Shown: in pieces, positions 8,458 to 18,779 of the stretch
How the letters are laid out: the number at the start of each line of letters is the position of its first letter
How positions within the stretch are numbered: position 1 is the stretch's first letter
Program-made: the position numbers and the translations under genes
Notes under the pieces: generated by a model
What the model was told of the DNA's origin: nothing
Seen by the model: only the letters and a program-made list of their open reading frames with translations
Database searches by the model: none
Source: Algibacter sp. L3A6
GTDB taxonomy: Bacteria > Bacteroidota > Bacteroidia > Flavobacteriales > Flavobacteriaceae
Direction: 5' to 3'
Assembly (NCBI RefSeq): GCF_009796825.1
Contig: NZ_CP047030.1
Coordinates: 4,276,501 to 4,340,500 of the forward strand
Length of the DNA stretch: 64,000 nt

Positions 8458-9873
8458 TTAGTTTCCTAATTGTTTAGTTAATAGTTCTCTTTCTTTAGAA
8501 AAAGTATTACTTAGAGGTGCTGTAGGTAAAGTATGTTCAAACGCTTTAATTTTATTTAATAAATCTGAAGTTTTTTCTGGGTATTTATCTGCTACATCTG
8601 TTTGTTCCGACCAATCTGTATTGATATTATATAATTCAGTTTTGCCTAATTTTGAATTGGTTAAAAGCTTCCAGTTATCTTCTTGAATACATGCTGAAGG
8701 CCAGAATTCTGGTCTATTATTTGAGAACTTCCAGTCCCAAAAAATTGGTTTTTCTCGTTTAACCGCTTTACCTTTTAAAGCCTCTACAATACTAACACCA
8801 TCTGGTTCATATCCTTCAGGCAATTTACCTCCTGCTAATTCTAAAAAAGTAGGTAACAAATCTACCGTGGACAATTGTGTTGTTTTATCATGAACTCCAG
8901 CAGGTACTGAACCTGGCCACCTCACGATAAAAGGAATACGAACACCGCCAGCAAACAACGAACGCTTTTGTCCTTTAAGACCTGCCGTTTCTCCAACTGA
9001 ATAATACGATCCTAGACCACCTCCAGTTGAATCATCTTCTTGTGTTTTTGTAGTTCCTGTAAATTCTGGACCATTATCAGAAGAAAAAAGTACAAGAGTA
9101 TTATCATCTATTCCTAAATCTTTTAATGTTTTAAACAATTGCCCAATACGATCATCGTATTCAGCTATTACTGCGGCATACACCTGTTGTTGTTCATCTA
9201 AATCTGAAAACTTATCCATATATTCCTTCTTTGGATAATGGGGGGTGTGTGTTGCATGAATCCATGCATTTACAAAGAAAGGCTTGTCTTTATTTTTCTT
9301 TACAAAATCTATGGTTTTATACAATGTAGAATCCACATCCATTTGATGTAATCTATTTGGCAAGTTAAAAGCCCCATATTCATCATATCCATATTCTAAA
9401 GGAGATGGTGCATCTGCTACATGCGTATTGGACAAATGCCACTTTCCATAATGAGCAGTTGCATACCCAGATTTTTTAAGCATTCTTGGTAACAAGGGTG
9501 CTTCTGTACTTAACCAATCTGGCATGTTACGTTTTATATGAGATTCAACTGAAGCAAAATGGCCATGCACACTATGTCTCGCAGGGAACTGCCCCGTCAT
9601 AACTCCAACTCTACTAGGTGAACATACTGGATTTACTACCGAGAAATTTTGAAAATCAATTCCTTCAGCTGCCATTTTATCCAGATTAGGCGTTTTACAA
9701 AATGAACTTCCGTGAATTCCTAAATCACCATAGCCCCAATCATCGGCAAATATAAAAATAATATTAGGTTGGGTTTCTTTGTTTTCAATAGGTTTATCGC
9801 TAGTATCAGTTTTACAACTTTGCAAAAGTAAAGTAGTTAAAAATAGATATGTAATTAGTTTTAAGGCTTTCAT
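8458..9873 (-). CDS. Formylglycine-dependent sulfatase (S1 type), lipoprotein
   Basis: I chose the ATG at 9,873 (MKALKLITYLFLTTLLLQSC), which starts a lipoprotein signal; an upstream ATG at 9,927 would add 18 residues without signal character. The 471-residue product has PNIIFIFADDWGYGD with metal-binding Asp, the maturation motif CSPSR with Cys near residue 87, GKWHL, and LFSSDNGPEF carrying the C-terminal metal-site residues. Family role: hydrolysis of a sulfate ester on a glycan, probably at the outer membrane or in the periplasm. It heads the sulfatase, GH28-like, esterase trio. Its motif and length differ from the two 630-residue sulfatases in this window, so it probably attacks a different sulfate position. 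Confidence 0.93.
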   Translation of the reverse strand: MKALKLITYLFLTTLLLQSCKTDTSDKPIENKETQPNIIFIFADDWGYGDLGIHGSSFCKTPNLDKMAAEGIDFQNFSVVNPVCSPSRVGVMTGQFPARHSVHGHFASVESHIKRNMPDWLSTEAPLLPRMLKKSGYATAHYGKWHLSNTHVADAPSPLEYGYDEYGAFNLPNRLHQMDVDSTLYKTIDFVKKNKDKPFFVNAWIHATHTPHYPKKEYMDKFSDLDEQQQVYAAVIAEYDDRIGQLFKTLKDLGIDDNTLVLFSSDNGPEFTGTTKTQEDDSTGGGLGSYYSVGETAGLKGQKRSLFAGGVRIPFIVRWPGSVPAGVHDKTTQLSTVDLLPTFLELAGGKLPEGYEPDGVSIVEALKGKAVKREKPIFWDWKFSNNRPEFWPSACIQEDNWKLLTNSKLGKTELYNINTDWSEQTDVADKYPEKTSDLLNKIKAFEHTLPTAPLSNTFSKERELLTKQLGN

Positions 9874-10346
9874 AATAAAATTGTTTTCAGCGAAATTATT
9901 AAAATCATAAACGAACCAATTACTCATTTAGATTTATTTGTTTCTCAAATCAATTATTGTAAATAAAATTATAAAATAGCTCTAAAGTATTGATAGCAAT
10001 ATTATTTTTTTTAAGATTTTTCTAGCTATAAATTAATAAAACAATAGAATAAGGAAATAGAAAAAGCCGGATGCTCTTTACTTTATTAACTTTTTAGAAA
10101 AAAACAAACCATAATATATGATATTAAAATGATGAGTTTAAAATTTAATGGAGGTTTCCGTCAAGACATTACGACTCTAAATCAAGAAATTTTCAGTTTC
10201 AAAGATTTTGTACTCTAGGTAAAAGAATGGATTCAAAAATTTTAATTCATGCACAGAACTTAATGTATTCTTTTTTTGATAGTTATGACTAGAGATTTCC
10301 ATCTTCATTATTTGAAGTTTCAATCCATGTAGAAGGAGTTCATTGG
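9874..10346. other. Intergenic region between two PUL operons
   Basis: About 470 bases separate the GHL15-like gene from the sulfatase trio. I find no gene here. Several frames near 10,140-10,340 look like eroded coding DNA (short open stretches broken by stops), but I could not match them to a family. A promoter for the downstream trio should lie in the part nearest 9,874. Confidence 0.45.
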
Positions 10347-11489
10347 TTATTTCCAATCGATTTTGGCAATTTTGTTTTCTAAGTCAACCCAAATAGAGGC
10401 ATGTTCAAAATCACGAGTTAACTCCCAACCATTCACTTTCATATTGTTTAATGGTTTGCCCAGTGGTTTATCAAATTCAGGATACCAATCTGTTGCACCA
10501 TGTTTAAAGCGATAGCCCCAATTATATATGAGATAAGAGTTTTCTTGTGCGCCTGCTAAAAATGAAGCCAAAGGAAATGTTATATTTTTTCTAGAAATTT
10601 CTTGTTTTTCTTTAAGAGGTTTTGCCATAAAATCTTTTTCTAGCCAAGCATATCCAGGCCACCCTTTAAAAATTACTATTTTTCCAGTTTTTCCGGCTTT
10701 CTCCATTTCTTGGATGTCTTGTAGCATGCTTTCTTTGGAGCTACTGTTAATAATGCCAAAATGTTCAATCATTACGGCGTCGGTATAATCTGGAAAGTTA
10801 TTTCCAACATTTCTTCTTGGGTTACTTCGAATACCGTTGTAAACTATTAGATTGTTATTTCCAAGAGCAGCTCTGGTCTCGGCTATTAATTTTTTTAACC
10901 CTTCTTGAATCCTATCGTATTTCTCTTGGCCCCATAGTTCAATATTTGCTGGACTTCCTACTTGAATAAAAGCATCCATAAAAACCCCATCGGTAGAGCC
11001 GTTCGAAATTTCGTTTTTTACTGTTTCTACCCACCATTTACGAACTTCTGGGTTGGACAAATCATAGCGTTTTGTTTTTCCCTTTTTTAAATCAAGTTCC
11101 CCCTCCTTTGTTTTTAACCACCATTCTGGATGACTTTTATATACATGATGTGCTTCGTATGTTGAGATATCTAGAAAAGCATTCCAATAGAAAATGACTT
11201 TCATATTGGAATTCAATTCTTTTAATTTTTTTGCGTCTACTTTAATGCCAGTTTCGGTGTTTTTAGAATCTGGTAAACCATGTCCTTTTTCTAAAACGAC
11301 ATAATTTGAATGCGATGCAATAAATTTTGCTTCATCGTTAGTTAAAGCTCCCTGTTTTCCAAAATGAAATGCCACAGGTACTTTATCCCAACTGAATTTG
11401 GGAAAAGCTTTATTTGATTGTCCTCTTGATTGAAAACAGATAAACAGGATTAAAGCATTAAAAATAACTTTTAAAGTGACGCGCTTCAT
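10347..11489 (-). CDS. Putative glycoside hydrolase, GHL15-like TIM barrel
   Basis: The 380-residue secreted protein has a signal peptide (ending near CFQSRGQS) and one TIM-barrel-like domain. Barrel strands are VIFYWNA near residue 98, the conserved DGVFMD at 167-172, LIVYNG, AVMIEHFG and IVIFKGWPG. The pattern of Asp at strand ends resembles the hypothetical glycosidase family GHL15; Asp167, Asp172 and Glu in IEHFG are candidate catalytic residues. The N-terminal domain of the protein at 25,628-28,192 shares the same layout (YYWSA, DGVFAD, VEVFF), so the locus encodes two distant members. It starts 7 bases after the GH29 fucosidase stop and is probably co-transcribed with SusC/SusD. Substrate is unknown. 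Confidence 0.7.
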   Translation of the reverse strand: MKRVTLKVIFNALILFICFQSRGQSNKAFPKFSWDKVPVAFHFGKQGALTNDEAKFIASHSNYVVLEKGHGLPDSKNTETGIKVDAKKLKELNSNMKVIFYWNAFLDISTYEAHHVYKSHPEWWLKTKEGELDLKKGKTKRYDLSNPEVRKWWVETVKNEISNGSTDGVFMDAFIQVGSPANIELWGQEKYDRIQEGLKKLIAETRAALGNNNLIVYNGIRSNPRRNVGNNFPDYTDAVMIEHFGIINSSSKESMLQDIQEMEKAGKTGKIVIFKGWPGYAWLEKDFMAKPLKEKQEISRKNITFPLASFLAGAQENSYLIYNWGYRFKHGATDWYPEFDKPLGKPLNNMKVNGWELTRDFEHASIWVDLENKIAKIDWK

Positions 11490-11496
11490 ATCCTAA

Positions 11497-13308
11497 TTAA
11501 TCATTTATAGGTCTTAAAGCTATTGATTTTAAACTGGCTGTTTTTCTATCTCCTTCTACTAAAGTTGTTGTTATGGTGTGTTTTCCGGGGGTTTTAAATT
11601 CTAAAATACCCATATTGTAAAACACATACTTTTCGGTAGCGGCTTGTTGGTTTTGTACTATAATACCTTCATCTGTTGTTGTTTTCCAAACCAAACGATC
11701 AGCACCCCTATAATCTAAATCTAAATAGTAATATCCAGCTTTTTTTACGTCGATACTCCAAGATATTTGACCATTTTCTTCCCAATTTCCAACTTGGTTG
11801 ACGTGTTTCCATTCACCGAACTTCTCCATCCATTTTTTGTTTGCTTGTGTAGCATTGCTAACAGTTCCAAACTCAGTAATTAATTCTGTTCTTGTATTTG
11901 GATAGATTCCTAAAGCTGTGTCTTCAGCAATTATGTCTTCTCCCTTTTTGATATTAACTTCAACTTCTATAATGGAAATTAAATGATCCGGAGCTTTAAA
12001 GGGAACATTAAAAGTAACCCAATTGTCTTTTCCTTGTTTAAATTTAATTTTTTGATCTCTTCCTTCAGGATTTAGAATTTTAGCCGATTTAATTTTAGTT
12101 TTTAAACCAGGTAAATACAATTTACCATCATTAGGCCATTCTGAAACCGCTAAATACATGTTATTACCTTTTGTAGTTACATCTCCCCAAGGTAATTTAT
12201 AATCCCATGGAGAATAGCCGGCATCATAAACCACTTGAGGATATCTTTTTAGCCATTTTCCTGTTTCTCTTAAAAATTCAGCGCCAATTTCTGGAACAAT
12301 TCCTAATTCGTTTGGACCTACATTAAACAAATAAGAACCACCACGTGCTACAGTTTCCAATAATCTACTTAAAATGACTTTTGGACTTTTAAAGTTATTA
12401 TCGTACCAAGCATAAGACCATGAATCATTATTAGTATCGCATGTTTCCCATAAACCTTCAATACGTTTTGTTGGAACTTCCATATCGCCAACACTGGCAT
12501 AATCTCCTAAACCATAGCCAACGCGACTACACATCATGGCTTTTGGTTGTAATTCTCTAACCATAGCAGCTAATTCTACTACATATTCCTTTGGCATATC
12601 TCCAGGTGTATCAAACCATACAAAATCTATATCACCATAATTTGTACAAATCTCTTTTACCTGAGGTTTGCATTTATTATAGAAGTAATCTTTAAAAGTA
12701 GCTTCTTTTCCATTTTCATCTGTCTTAGGACCTCCTTTACCTCCAGGAGCAGTCCAGTCTTGGTTATGTGAGTAATAAAACCCGAAACCTAAACCTATAT
12801 CATGGCATGCATCCGCCAATTCGTGCATTGGGTCTCTACCAAAAGGTGTTGCATCTACAATATTAAAATCGCTTACTTTAGAGTCGAACATGGCAAAACC
12901 TTCGTGATGCTTACTGGTAATTACAATGTATTTCATTCCAGCATCTTTGGCTAATTGTGCTATTTTTTTTGCATCAAAACCAGTTGGATTAAAGTCATTT
13001 GCAATTTGCTTGTAATCTTCAACAGGTATTCCAGCCATTCTTGGATTCATTATCCATTCGCCAATACCATAATACGTTTTATTGTTCCAAACACCTCCGA
13101 GATTTGAGAATAAACCCCAATGAATGAACATTCCGAAATTACTTTCATCAAAGAATTTACCTTTTCCGCTTTTTAAAGCGTCCGGTGAAACATTAGATTC
13201 CCCCCACATTTTATCCATACTTTCTGTTTTGACTTGAGCTCTACTAGAAAAAGCGATTAATAGACAAAAGACTACAAGGGATAAATTACTTTTATTAAAT
13301 ATATTCAT
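11497..13308 (-). CDS. Alpha-L-fucosidase, GH29
   Basis: The 603-residue protein has a signal peptide ending near SSRAQ and a clear GH29 domain at about residues 45-400. Family motifs are FGMFIHWGLFS, YIVITSKHHEGFAMFDS and GFYYSHNQDW. DFVWFDTPGD carries the catalytic nucleophile Asp near residue 232. The sequence GGSYLFNVGP also fits. GH29 enzymes release terminal alpha-linked fucose with retention of configuration. The last 130 residues form an additional beta-sandwich (EWKHVNQVGNWEENGQ, KAGYYYLDLDYRG, PGKHTITTTL) of the type appended to fucosidases, perhaps for binding. It follows SusD after an intergenic hairpin and precedes the GHL15-like gene by 7 bases. Confidence 0.95.
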   Translation of the reverse strand: MNIFNKSNLSLVVFCLLIAFSSRAQVKTESMDKMWGESNVSPDALKSGKGKFFDESNFGMFIHWGLFSNLGGVWNNKTYYGIGEWIMNPRMAGIPVEDYKQIANDFNPTGFDAKKIAQLAKDAGMKYIVITSKHHEGFAMFDSKVSDFNIVDATPFGRDPMHELADACHDIGLGFGFYYSHNQDWTAPGGKGGPKTDENGKEATFKDYFYNKCKPQVKEICTNYGDIDFVWFDTPGDMPKEYVVELAAMVRELQPKAMMCSRVGYGLGDYASVGDMEVPTKRIEGLWETCDTNNDSWSYAWYDNNFKSPKVILSRLLETVARGGSYLFNVGPNELGIVPEIGAEFLRETGKWLKRYPQVVYDAGYSPWDYKLPWGDVTTKGNNMYLAVSEWPNDGKLYLPGLKTKIKSAKILNPEGRDQKIKFKQGKDNWVTFNVPFKAPDHLISIIEVEVNIKKGEDIIAEDTALGIYPNTRTELITEFGTVSNATQANKKWMEKFGEWKHVNQVGNWEENGQISWSIDVKKAGYYYLDLDYRGADRLVWKTTTDEGIIVQNQQAATEKYVFYNMGILEFKTPGKHTITTTLVEGDRKTASLKSIALRPIND

Positions 13309-13331
13309 TTTTTATTAATATTATTTCTTTT

Positions 13332-13378
13332 AAGCAAGAGAAGGGGCGAATCGGTTAAATAAGTCACTCCTCTTGCTT
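13332..13378 (-). terminator. Hairpin between susD and the fucosidase gene
   Basis: On the minus strand AAGCAAGAG and CTCTTGCTT form a nine-pair perfect stem around a loop of about 29 bases, followed by TAAAAG. It lies just after the SusD stop. It could partly terminate transcription or stabilise the susCD messenger so that downstream enzymes are made in smaller amounts, an arrangement seen in other PULs. The weak T-tract argues for attenuation or RNA protection rather than full termination. Confidence 0.55.
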
Positions 13379-13387
13379 GTTTCATTT

Positions 13388-15076
13388 TTAATAACCTTCG
13401 TTTTGTTCCCAACCTGTCAAAGTTATATCAACCTGAGGAATAGGCAATAACCATTCTCTATCAGGAAAAGGCGCACTACCATATAAAATATGCATGTTTG
13501 TATATTCTGTTGCAGAATCTTCCTCTTCACTCCAAAATCTATCCATTTGATTAGGTACAGAAGGATCTGTAGCAGTAAACAAACGATTGGTTCTAATTAA
13601 ATCAAAACGTCTCTTAACTTCTCCATTAAACTCACGTCTTCTTTCTAGCCATACTGCAGTTCTAAATTCTTCTTGTGAAAGACCTGAAAAGTCTCTAGAA
13701 TCATCTGTAACTTCAAAAGCCCTTCTTCTTATCTGGTTTACTGCATCATATGCCAAATCACTTGGTGATCCTTCTGCTTCATTTGCTGCCTCTGCATAGA
13801 TCAAAAGTGCATCTGCATATCTATATAATATAAAGTTAGAATTGGTTCTAAACTGCGATGTCTCTGGTAATCCTAAATAATAATCTATATCTACATATTT
13901 TCTAAATACTGGTGCTATTACATACTCAGTACCATCAGCTGTTTTATACCTAGTCATTAAACTCCATTCTCCTCTAATATCTCCATCTTCAAAAGCTCTG
14001 TAAAGATTTGGAGTTGGTATATAATTTCCAGCTGTACCTGGCCTACCAGGAAACCTCATTTGAGAAACTGTAGACGAATTTCCTTCATCTAATAATGGTT
14101 GAGCACTAAAAAGTCCCCAATAACTAACACCACTATTAGAGGCTGCACATCCTTTACTTAATCGAGATCCTAAACCATCTTCAGCTAAAGTTGCTACTTC
14201 CATCATCGATTCACTAGTAAAAGGATTGTTCCATGCTACTCCATAAGATGGCGTCACATGAAGTCCATCAACCTCTGGTACTGTATTTAAAGAATGAGGA
14301 GAATTCTCAATAATTTCTAATGCCTTATCTCGAGCTAATGCCCAATTAACAGGATCTCCTTGTACAAATTCACCTTGAGATGTTCTTCTCCAACCTGCTC
14401 TCGTTAGATACACATCAGCCAAAATTATTTTTGCAGTCCATTTAGTAACTCTTCCAAAATGAAGTGCATCTTCACAGTGTTCTTCTGCAAACTTAAGATC
14501 TGGAATAATTATCTCATCGTACACATCATCTACCGGTGCTCTATCTACATTTATTTGAGCTTCCGTAGATACATAATTTAACATTAACGGTACATCTCCA
14601 AATGTTTTAACCAAATGCAAATAATAAAGCGCTCTTAATGCTCTAGCCTCACCAACCATACTATTCTTAGTCGCATCATCCATATCTGGTACGTTAGGAA
14701 TATTTTCCATTGCATAATTTGCTCTCGAAATTCCTTGCCACCATATTGCATATTGTTGTCTTAAATTTATAAAACGGAGGGTAGACGATATATTATGAGA
14801 TAGAAAATCAGGACTTTCATTATTTTCATTCAGCTTAGAAGAAACATCATCTGTACCCAAATCTAACATAGGCCATGAAAACCCATAAGCAGATGTTACA
14901 GAACTGTGATTATCCAATGAGTTGTAGGCAGCATCTAATCCAGATCTAGCCTGGCTCTCATCTTGATAAAAGTTAGAAGTAGAAATAAATGTTGGAGGAT
15001 TTTCTTCTAAAAATCCTTCACAAGAAACTACCGATGCTAAAGAAATCGACAATAAAATTATATATATACTTTTCAT
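13388..15076 (-). CDS. susD: SusD/RagB-family glycan-binding lipoprotein
   Basis: I chose the ATG at 15,076, which begins MKSIYIILLSISLASVVSC, a lipoprotein signal with Cys19; the ATG at 15,112 would overlap the SusC stop. The 562-residue product has the SusD pattern: EGFLEENPPTFIST at the mature N-terminus, WWQGISRANYAMENIP, ARALRALYYLHLVKTFGDVP in the helical TPR region and the C-terminal ending RREFNGEVKRRFDLIR, then EWLLPIPQVD. SusD lipoproteins form the lid over the SusC channel and bind oligosaccharides at the cell surface. It starts 13 bases after the SusC stop, and the pair defines this locus as a polysaccharide utilization locus. Confidence 0.96.
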   Translation of the reverse strand: MKSIYIILLSISLASVVSCEGFLEENPPTFISTSNFYQDESQARSGLDAAYNSLDNHSSVTSAYGFSWPMLDLGTDDVSSKLNENNESPDFLSHNISSTLRFINLRQQYAIWWQGISRANYAMENIPNVPDMDDATKNSMVGEARALRALYYLHLVKTFGDVPLMLNYVSTEAQINVDRAPVDDVYDEIIIPDLKFAEEHCEDALHFGRVTKWTAKIILADVYLTRAGWRRTSQGEFVQGDPVNWALARDKALEIIENSPHSLNTVPEVDGLHVTPSYGVAWNNPFTSESMMEVATLAEDGLGSRLSKGCAASNSGVSYWGLFSAQPLLDEGNSSTVSQMRFPGRPGTAGNYIPTPNLYRAFEDGDIRGEWSLMTRYKTADGTEYVIAPVFRKYVDIDYYLGLPETSQFRTNSNFILYRYADALLIYAEAANEAEGSPSDLAYDAVNQIRRRAFEVTDDSRDFSGLSQEEFRTAVWLERRREFNGEVKRRFDLIRTNRLFTATDPSVPNQMDRFWSEEEDSATEYTNMHILYGSAPFPDREWLLPIPQVDITLTGWEQNEGY

Positions 15077-15089
15077 TTTTTTGTTTTTT

Positions 15090-18000
15090 TTAAAATTGTA
15101 CATTAACACCAATTCTTATCAAAGAAGGAACAGGATAGGCTGCATTATCATGACCAAGACTGATAACTCGGGTTCCTGAAAGCGAAACATCAGGATTATA
15201 TCCAGAATACTTAGTAATTACAAATAAATTTGATGCTGAAGTGTATAATCTCAGATTATTCAGTCCTAAACTTTGCGTTACCTTTCTAGGGAAATTATAA
15301 CCTAAGGTTATATTTTGCAACCTAATAAATGAACCATTTTCAATAAACCTATCACTAAAAACATATTGTCCATTATTTTCGCTATTTAATCTTGGATAAA
15401 CTGAGCTTGGATCTGTAGCTGTCCAAGCGTCCTTAACTATACTCGATTGCTGGTTACCACTAAAAGCTAAGGTCTGTAAAGACATCATGTTAGCAATCTC
15501 ATTACCTACTTGTCCATCTATGAAGAAGCTAAGGTCAATATTTCCAAATGAGAATGAATTATTTATTCCAAAAACCACATCAGGTTGTGCTCTACCAATT
15601 ACTTGTTGATCCTCCCCGTTTATAATTCCATTTCCATCAATATCCTCATATAATTGTGCCCCTGGGTTTAGCTGTGTAGTACTTCTAGGTGCTTTTCCTG
15701 TTACTCCTTCAACCAATGTATAGTTAGCTGCTGGATTTGCATTATATGTATCTATGCGCTCTTGTTCTGAAAGGCCTTGAAATTCTACAAAATCATCAAA
15801 CTGCGCTATTCCAGCAGTTTTATATCCGTAGAAAGCACCAAATTCTTCACCTATAATTAATCTTTGAGTGTCTGTAACAATACCCCATTGTAAACCAGCT
15901 TGAACATAATCTGCTGGCAAATCTTTAATAATGGTTTTCCCAAAACTTACATTTCCTCCTAAAGTCCAACTAAATTTTGGTTTGCTAATAATATTAGCAT
16001 TCATAGAAAACTCAAATCCATTCGTTTCAAGAGATCCATAATTTTTAGTAAAATCAGTAAAACCAGAATGCGAAGGAATATCTATGCCATTAAAGAGTAA
16101 ATCTTCTGTTATTTTATTATAGTATTCTACAGTACCTGTTATTTTATTTTTATACAATCCAAAATCTATTCCAAAATCTAACTGCTTTGTATATTCCCAT
16201 TTTAAGTCTGCATTTGGTAATTGCGCAGGAGCAACAATAGTAACTGCAGCTTCACCTCCACTACCATCTCCAAAGATATGTTGATCTGTTCCTAGAATAG
16301 ACAATGATTGATATGGTGCTACAGATTGATTTCCAGAATATCCGTAACTTAATCTTAATTTTAAATTGGATATTACATTCGTGTTTTTGATAAAATTCTC
16401 TTTATGAAGATTGTATGCCGCAGCTGCTGCTGGGAAAAACCCCCATTTATTATTTTCTGCAAATCTTGAAGAAGCATCCGCTCTAGCCGTAAATGTAAAA
16501 AGTAACTTACTGTTATAATTATAATTTAACCTACCAAAGAATGAAAGCAAGTTAGAATCAACAGCACTAATAACATCATCATCTTGATATGTTGCAGATC
16601 CTGGGTCATAGATACCTAAAATATCATTGGCAAAACCAAAATTCGACGTTCTAACAGAGAAACTCTGACTCGTATTGATAGACTGACCAATCATTGTTGT
16701 GAATTTGTGTTTCTTCCCAAAATCAAAATTATAATTAAAAGTATTTTGATTTACAAGTCCCGTAGACCTACTATCCTGGGTTTTTGCCCATCCACTTCTA
16801 CCATCTTGAGTACCGCTTCTTGTAGAAAGAGATTTTAACTGATAAAATGTTTGTCCAACATATCTAGTATAATAGGATACATCTGACCTAAAGTACATGT
16901 TTTTATTTAATTTGTATTTCAAGAACACACTTCCTCTAAATTCATTAATAATGTTATTATATATATTACCTTCTAAAGCTTCTAATGGAGAATATAAAGT
17001 CAAGTCACCATTAGTTCCATCAACATCATCAAACTCAAAAACAGCATCAGAAGCAACAGTTGGTGCGGTTCTAAGCGCTCTACTAATAACACTATTTGTT
17101 CCGTATGCACCTTCTGTATTCGTTGATGTACTTTTTTGATTTGACGTTACATTTGTGTAATTAATTCTTGTTCCAAAGGACAATTTATCATTCACCTTTG
17201 TATCTAAATTCAAACGACTTGCGATACGATTAAAATCTGTTCCTTTAAGTATTCCATCAATATTGGAAATATTAGTAGAAAAATTATATGTAGTAGCCTC
17301 ACTACCTCCACTTATACCTACATTAAAATTTGTACTTTGACCTGTTCTAAAGATTTCATCTTGCCAATTTGTTGTAGGCAACTCTCCTGCAAGAGCACTT
17401 TGTAAATCATCTTGAGAAACACGATTTGGATCCCCATCATTTGTATACGCCTCGTTCCTAACTATAGTATACTCATTAGCATCAAGTACATCATAATATT
17501 TTCTTATCTGTGCCAAACCAGTATCAGAGCTAATTTGCACTTTTCCTTTCCCTGACTTCCCTGTTTTTGTAGTAATTAAAATAACTCCGTTTGCCCCTCT
17601 TGATCCGTAAATAGCCGTAGAAGAAGCATCTTTTAAAACCTCAATAGACTCTATATCAGACGGGTTAATTGTTGACAAAGGACTCATACTCGCTGATTGA
17701 CTTTCAGCATTTAAGCCCTCTATTTGCTCGTTATCAAAAGGGATACCATCTACAACATACAAAGGTTCTGAACCATTCGTAGAAGTAATACCTCTAATTC
17801 TAATACTTGCCCCAGCACCTGGAACACCAGAGGTTTGTGTTACCAATACACCTGCTGCTCTACCAGCCAATGCCTGATCTAAAGATACGGCTCCTACTTT
17901 GGTAATCTCTTTAGCTTTTACGGATACAACAGCTCCCGTTAAATCGCTCTTCTTTACCGAACCATAACCAATAACAACTACCTCATCTAAGGCCTCGGTA

Positions 18001-18290
18001 TCTTCTAACATGATAATTTTAAGATTCCTATTACTCAATAAAGAAACAAGTTGTTCTTTATATCCAATAGAAGAAACTATTAATAATTTATCATCTACTG
18101 GTTCTGAAACTTTGATCGTAAAGTTCCCATCAAAATCAGTGACACCACCAACTTTACTTCCTTTTACAATTATTGTAGCACCAGGAAGAGGGTTTTCATT
18201 TTTATCTACAACAAGCCCAGAAACATTCTGCGTTTGACCCAATAACAGCATTGAGTTAAACAACATAAATGCACTTAATAATTTTTTCAT
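15090..18290 (-). CDS. susC: SusC/RagA-family TonB-dependent outer-membrane transporter
   Basis: The 1,066-residue protein has a signal peptide and an N-terminal carboxypeptidase-like extension (NVSGLVVDKNENPLPGATII, residues about 23-100). A TonB-box region with DEVVVIGYG follows, then a plug domain (about 115-235, with RIRGITSTNGSEPLYVVDGI) and a 22-strand-type barrel ending in the aromatic RIGVNVQF. Length is normal for the family. It would import oligosaccharides across the outer membrane using TonB energy, with SusD as lid. It follows the hybrid regulator gene, with about 490 bases of control region between them, and is probably activated by it. Confidence 0.97.
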   Translation of the reverse strand: MKKLLSAFMLFNSMLLLGQTQNVSGLVVDKNENPLPGATIIVKGSKVGGVTDFDGNFTIKVSEPVDDKLLIVSSIGYKEQLVSLLSNRNLKIIMLEDTEALDEVVVIGYGSVKKSDLTGAVVSVKAKEITKVGAVSLDQALAGRAAGVLVTQTSGVPGAGASIRIRGITSTNGSEPLYVVDGIPFDNEQIEGLNAESQSASMSPLSTINPSDIESIEVLKDASSTAIYGSRGANGVILITTKTGKSGKGKVQISSDTGLAQIRKYYDVLDANEYTIVRNEAYTNDGDPNRVSQDDLQSALAGELPTTNWQDEIFRTGQSTNFNVGISGGSEATTYNFSTNISNIDGILKGTDFNRIASRLNLDTKVNDKLSFGTRINYTNVTSNQKSTSTNTEGAYGTNSVISRALRTAPTVASDAVFEFDDVDGTNGDLTLYSPLEALEGNIYNNIINEFRGSVFLKYKLNKNMYFRSDVSYYTRYVGQTFYQLKSLSTRSGTQDGRSGWAKTQDSRSTGLVNQNTFNYNFDFGKKHKFTTMIGQSINTSQSFSVRTSNFGFANDILGIYDPGSATYQDDDVISAVDSNLLSFFGRLNYNYNSKLLFTFTARADASSRFAENNKWGFFPAAAAAYNLHKENFIKNTNVISNLKLRLSYGYSGNQSVAPYQSLSILGTDQHIFGDGSGGEAAVTIVAPAQLPNADLKWEYTKQLDFGIDFGLYKNKITGTVEYYNKITEDLLFNGIDIPSHSGFTDFTKNYGSLETNGFEFSMNANIISKPKFSWTLGGNVSFGKTIIKDLPADYVQAGLQWGIVTDTQRLIIGEEFGAFYGYKTAGIAQFDDFVEFQGLSEQERIDTYNANPAANYTLVEGVTGKAPRSTTQLNPGAQLYEDIDGNGIINGEDQQVIGRAQPDVVFGINNSFSFGNIDLSFFIDGQVGNEIANMMSLQTLAFSGNQQSSIVKDAWTATDPSSVYPRLNSENNGQYVFSDRFIENGSFIRLQNITLGYNFPRKVTQSLGLNNLRLYTSASNLFVITKYSGYNPDVSLSGTRVISLGHDNAAYPVPSLIRIGVNVQF

Positions 18291-18362
18291 AATTTTAGTT
18301 TAGTTAATAGTTAGGTTTTATAATTCCATCTTGATTTATAAAACACTTTTTAGTTTGTATGC

Positions 18363-18370
18363 CAAATTTA
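18363..18370 (-). promoter_or_regulatory. Candidate -7 promoter box for susC
   Basis: On the minus strand TAAATTTG fits the Bacteroidota -7 consensus TAnnTTTG and would place the transcript start about 65 bases before the SusC ATG. I see no good -33 TTG at the usual spacing, so the assignment is tentative. Confidence 0.35.
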
Positions 18371-18779
18371 GTGTCAAATCCTAAAAATGAATTTCTTAAA
18401 TCACTTTTTTTGTTGCTCAAAAAACCGATTTTCTAAATTTTTATGCTTTTATTACCTAGTATTTGTTTTTGGTAGCCAAAATAGAATTCGAAATTTTCTA
18501 ATTCTTTATTTTACCTCTGCAATTTTTATTTTATCTAAAAAAAGAATAAATTAATAAGAGTAATTCATTTAAAAAGAGATGTAAGGTAAATTTGAATTCA
18601 TCTTGTTATTTAGGACAAAATGGAAGCAATAAGTGAACAAGAAAAACAGGAAACTTATAAACAAATGCAAATTGGTTAGTCGTTTCTTTGAGAACAAAAT
18701 TCCCCGTTTTTGGAAGAGAGACAATAAATACTCTAAAAAAAAACTACTTTTAAATAATTTTAAAAGGATTGTGAATTAA
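18371..18779. other. Intergenic control region between the hybrid regulator and susC
   Basis: About 400 bases without a gene follow the stop of the hybrid regulator and precede susC. By position it should hold the AraC-type binding sites for susCD activation. I did not find a clear pair of direct repeats by eye. Confidence 0.4.
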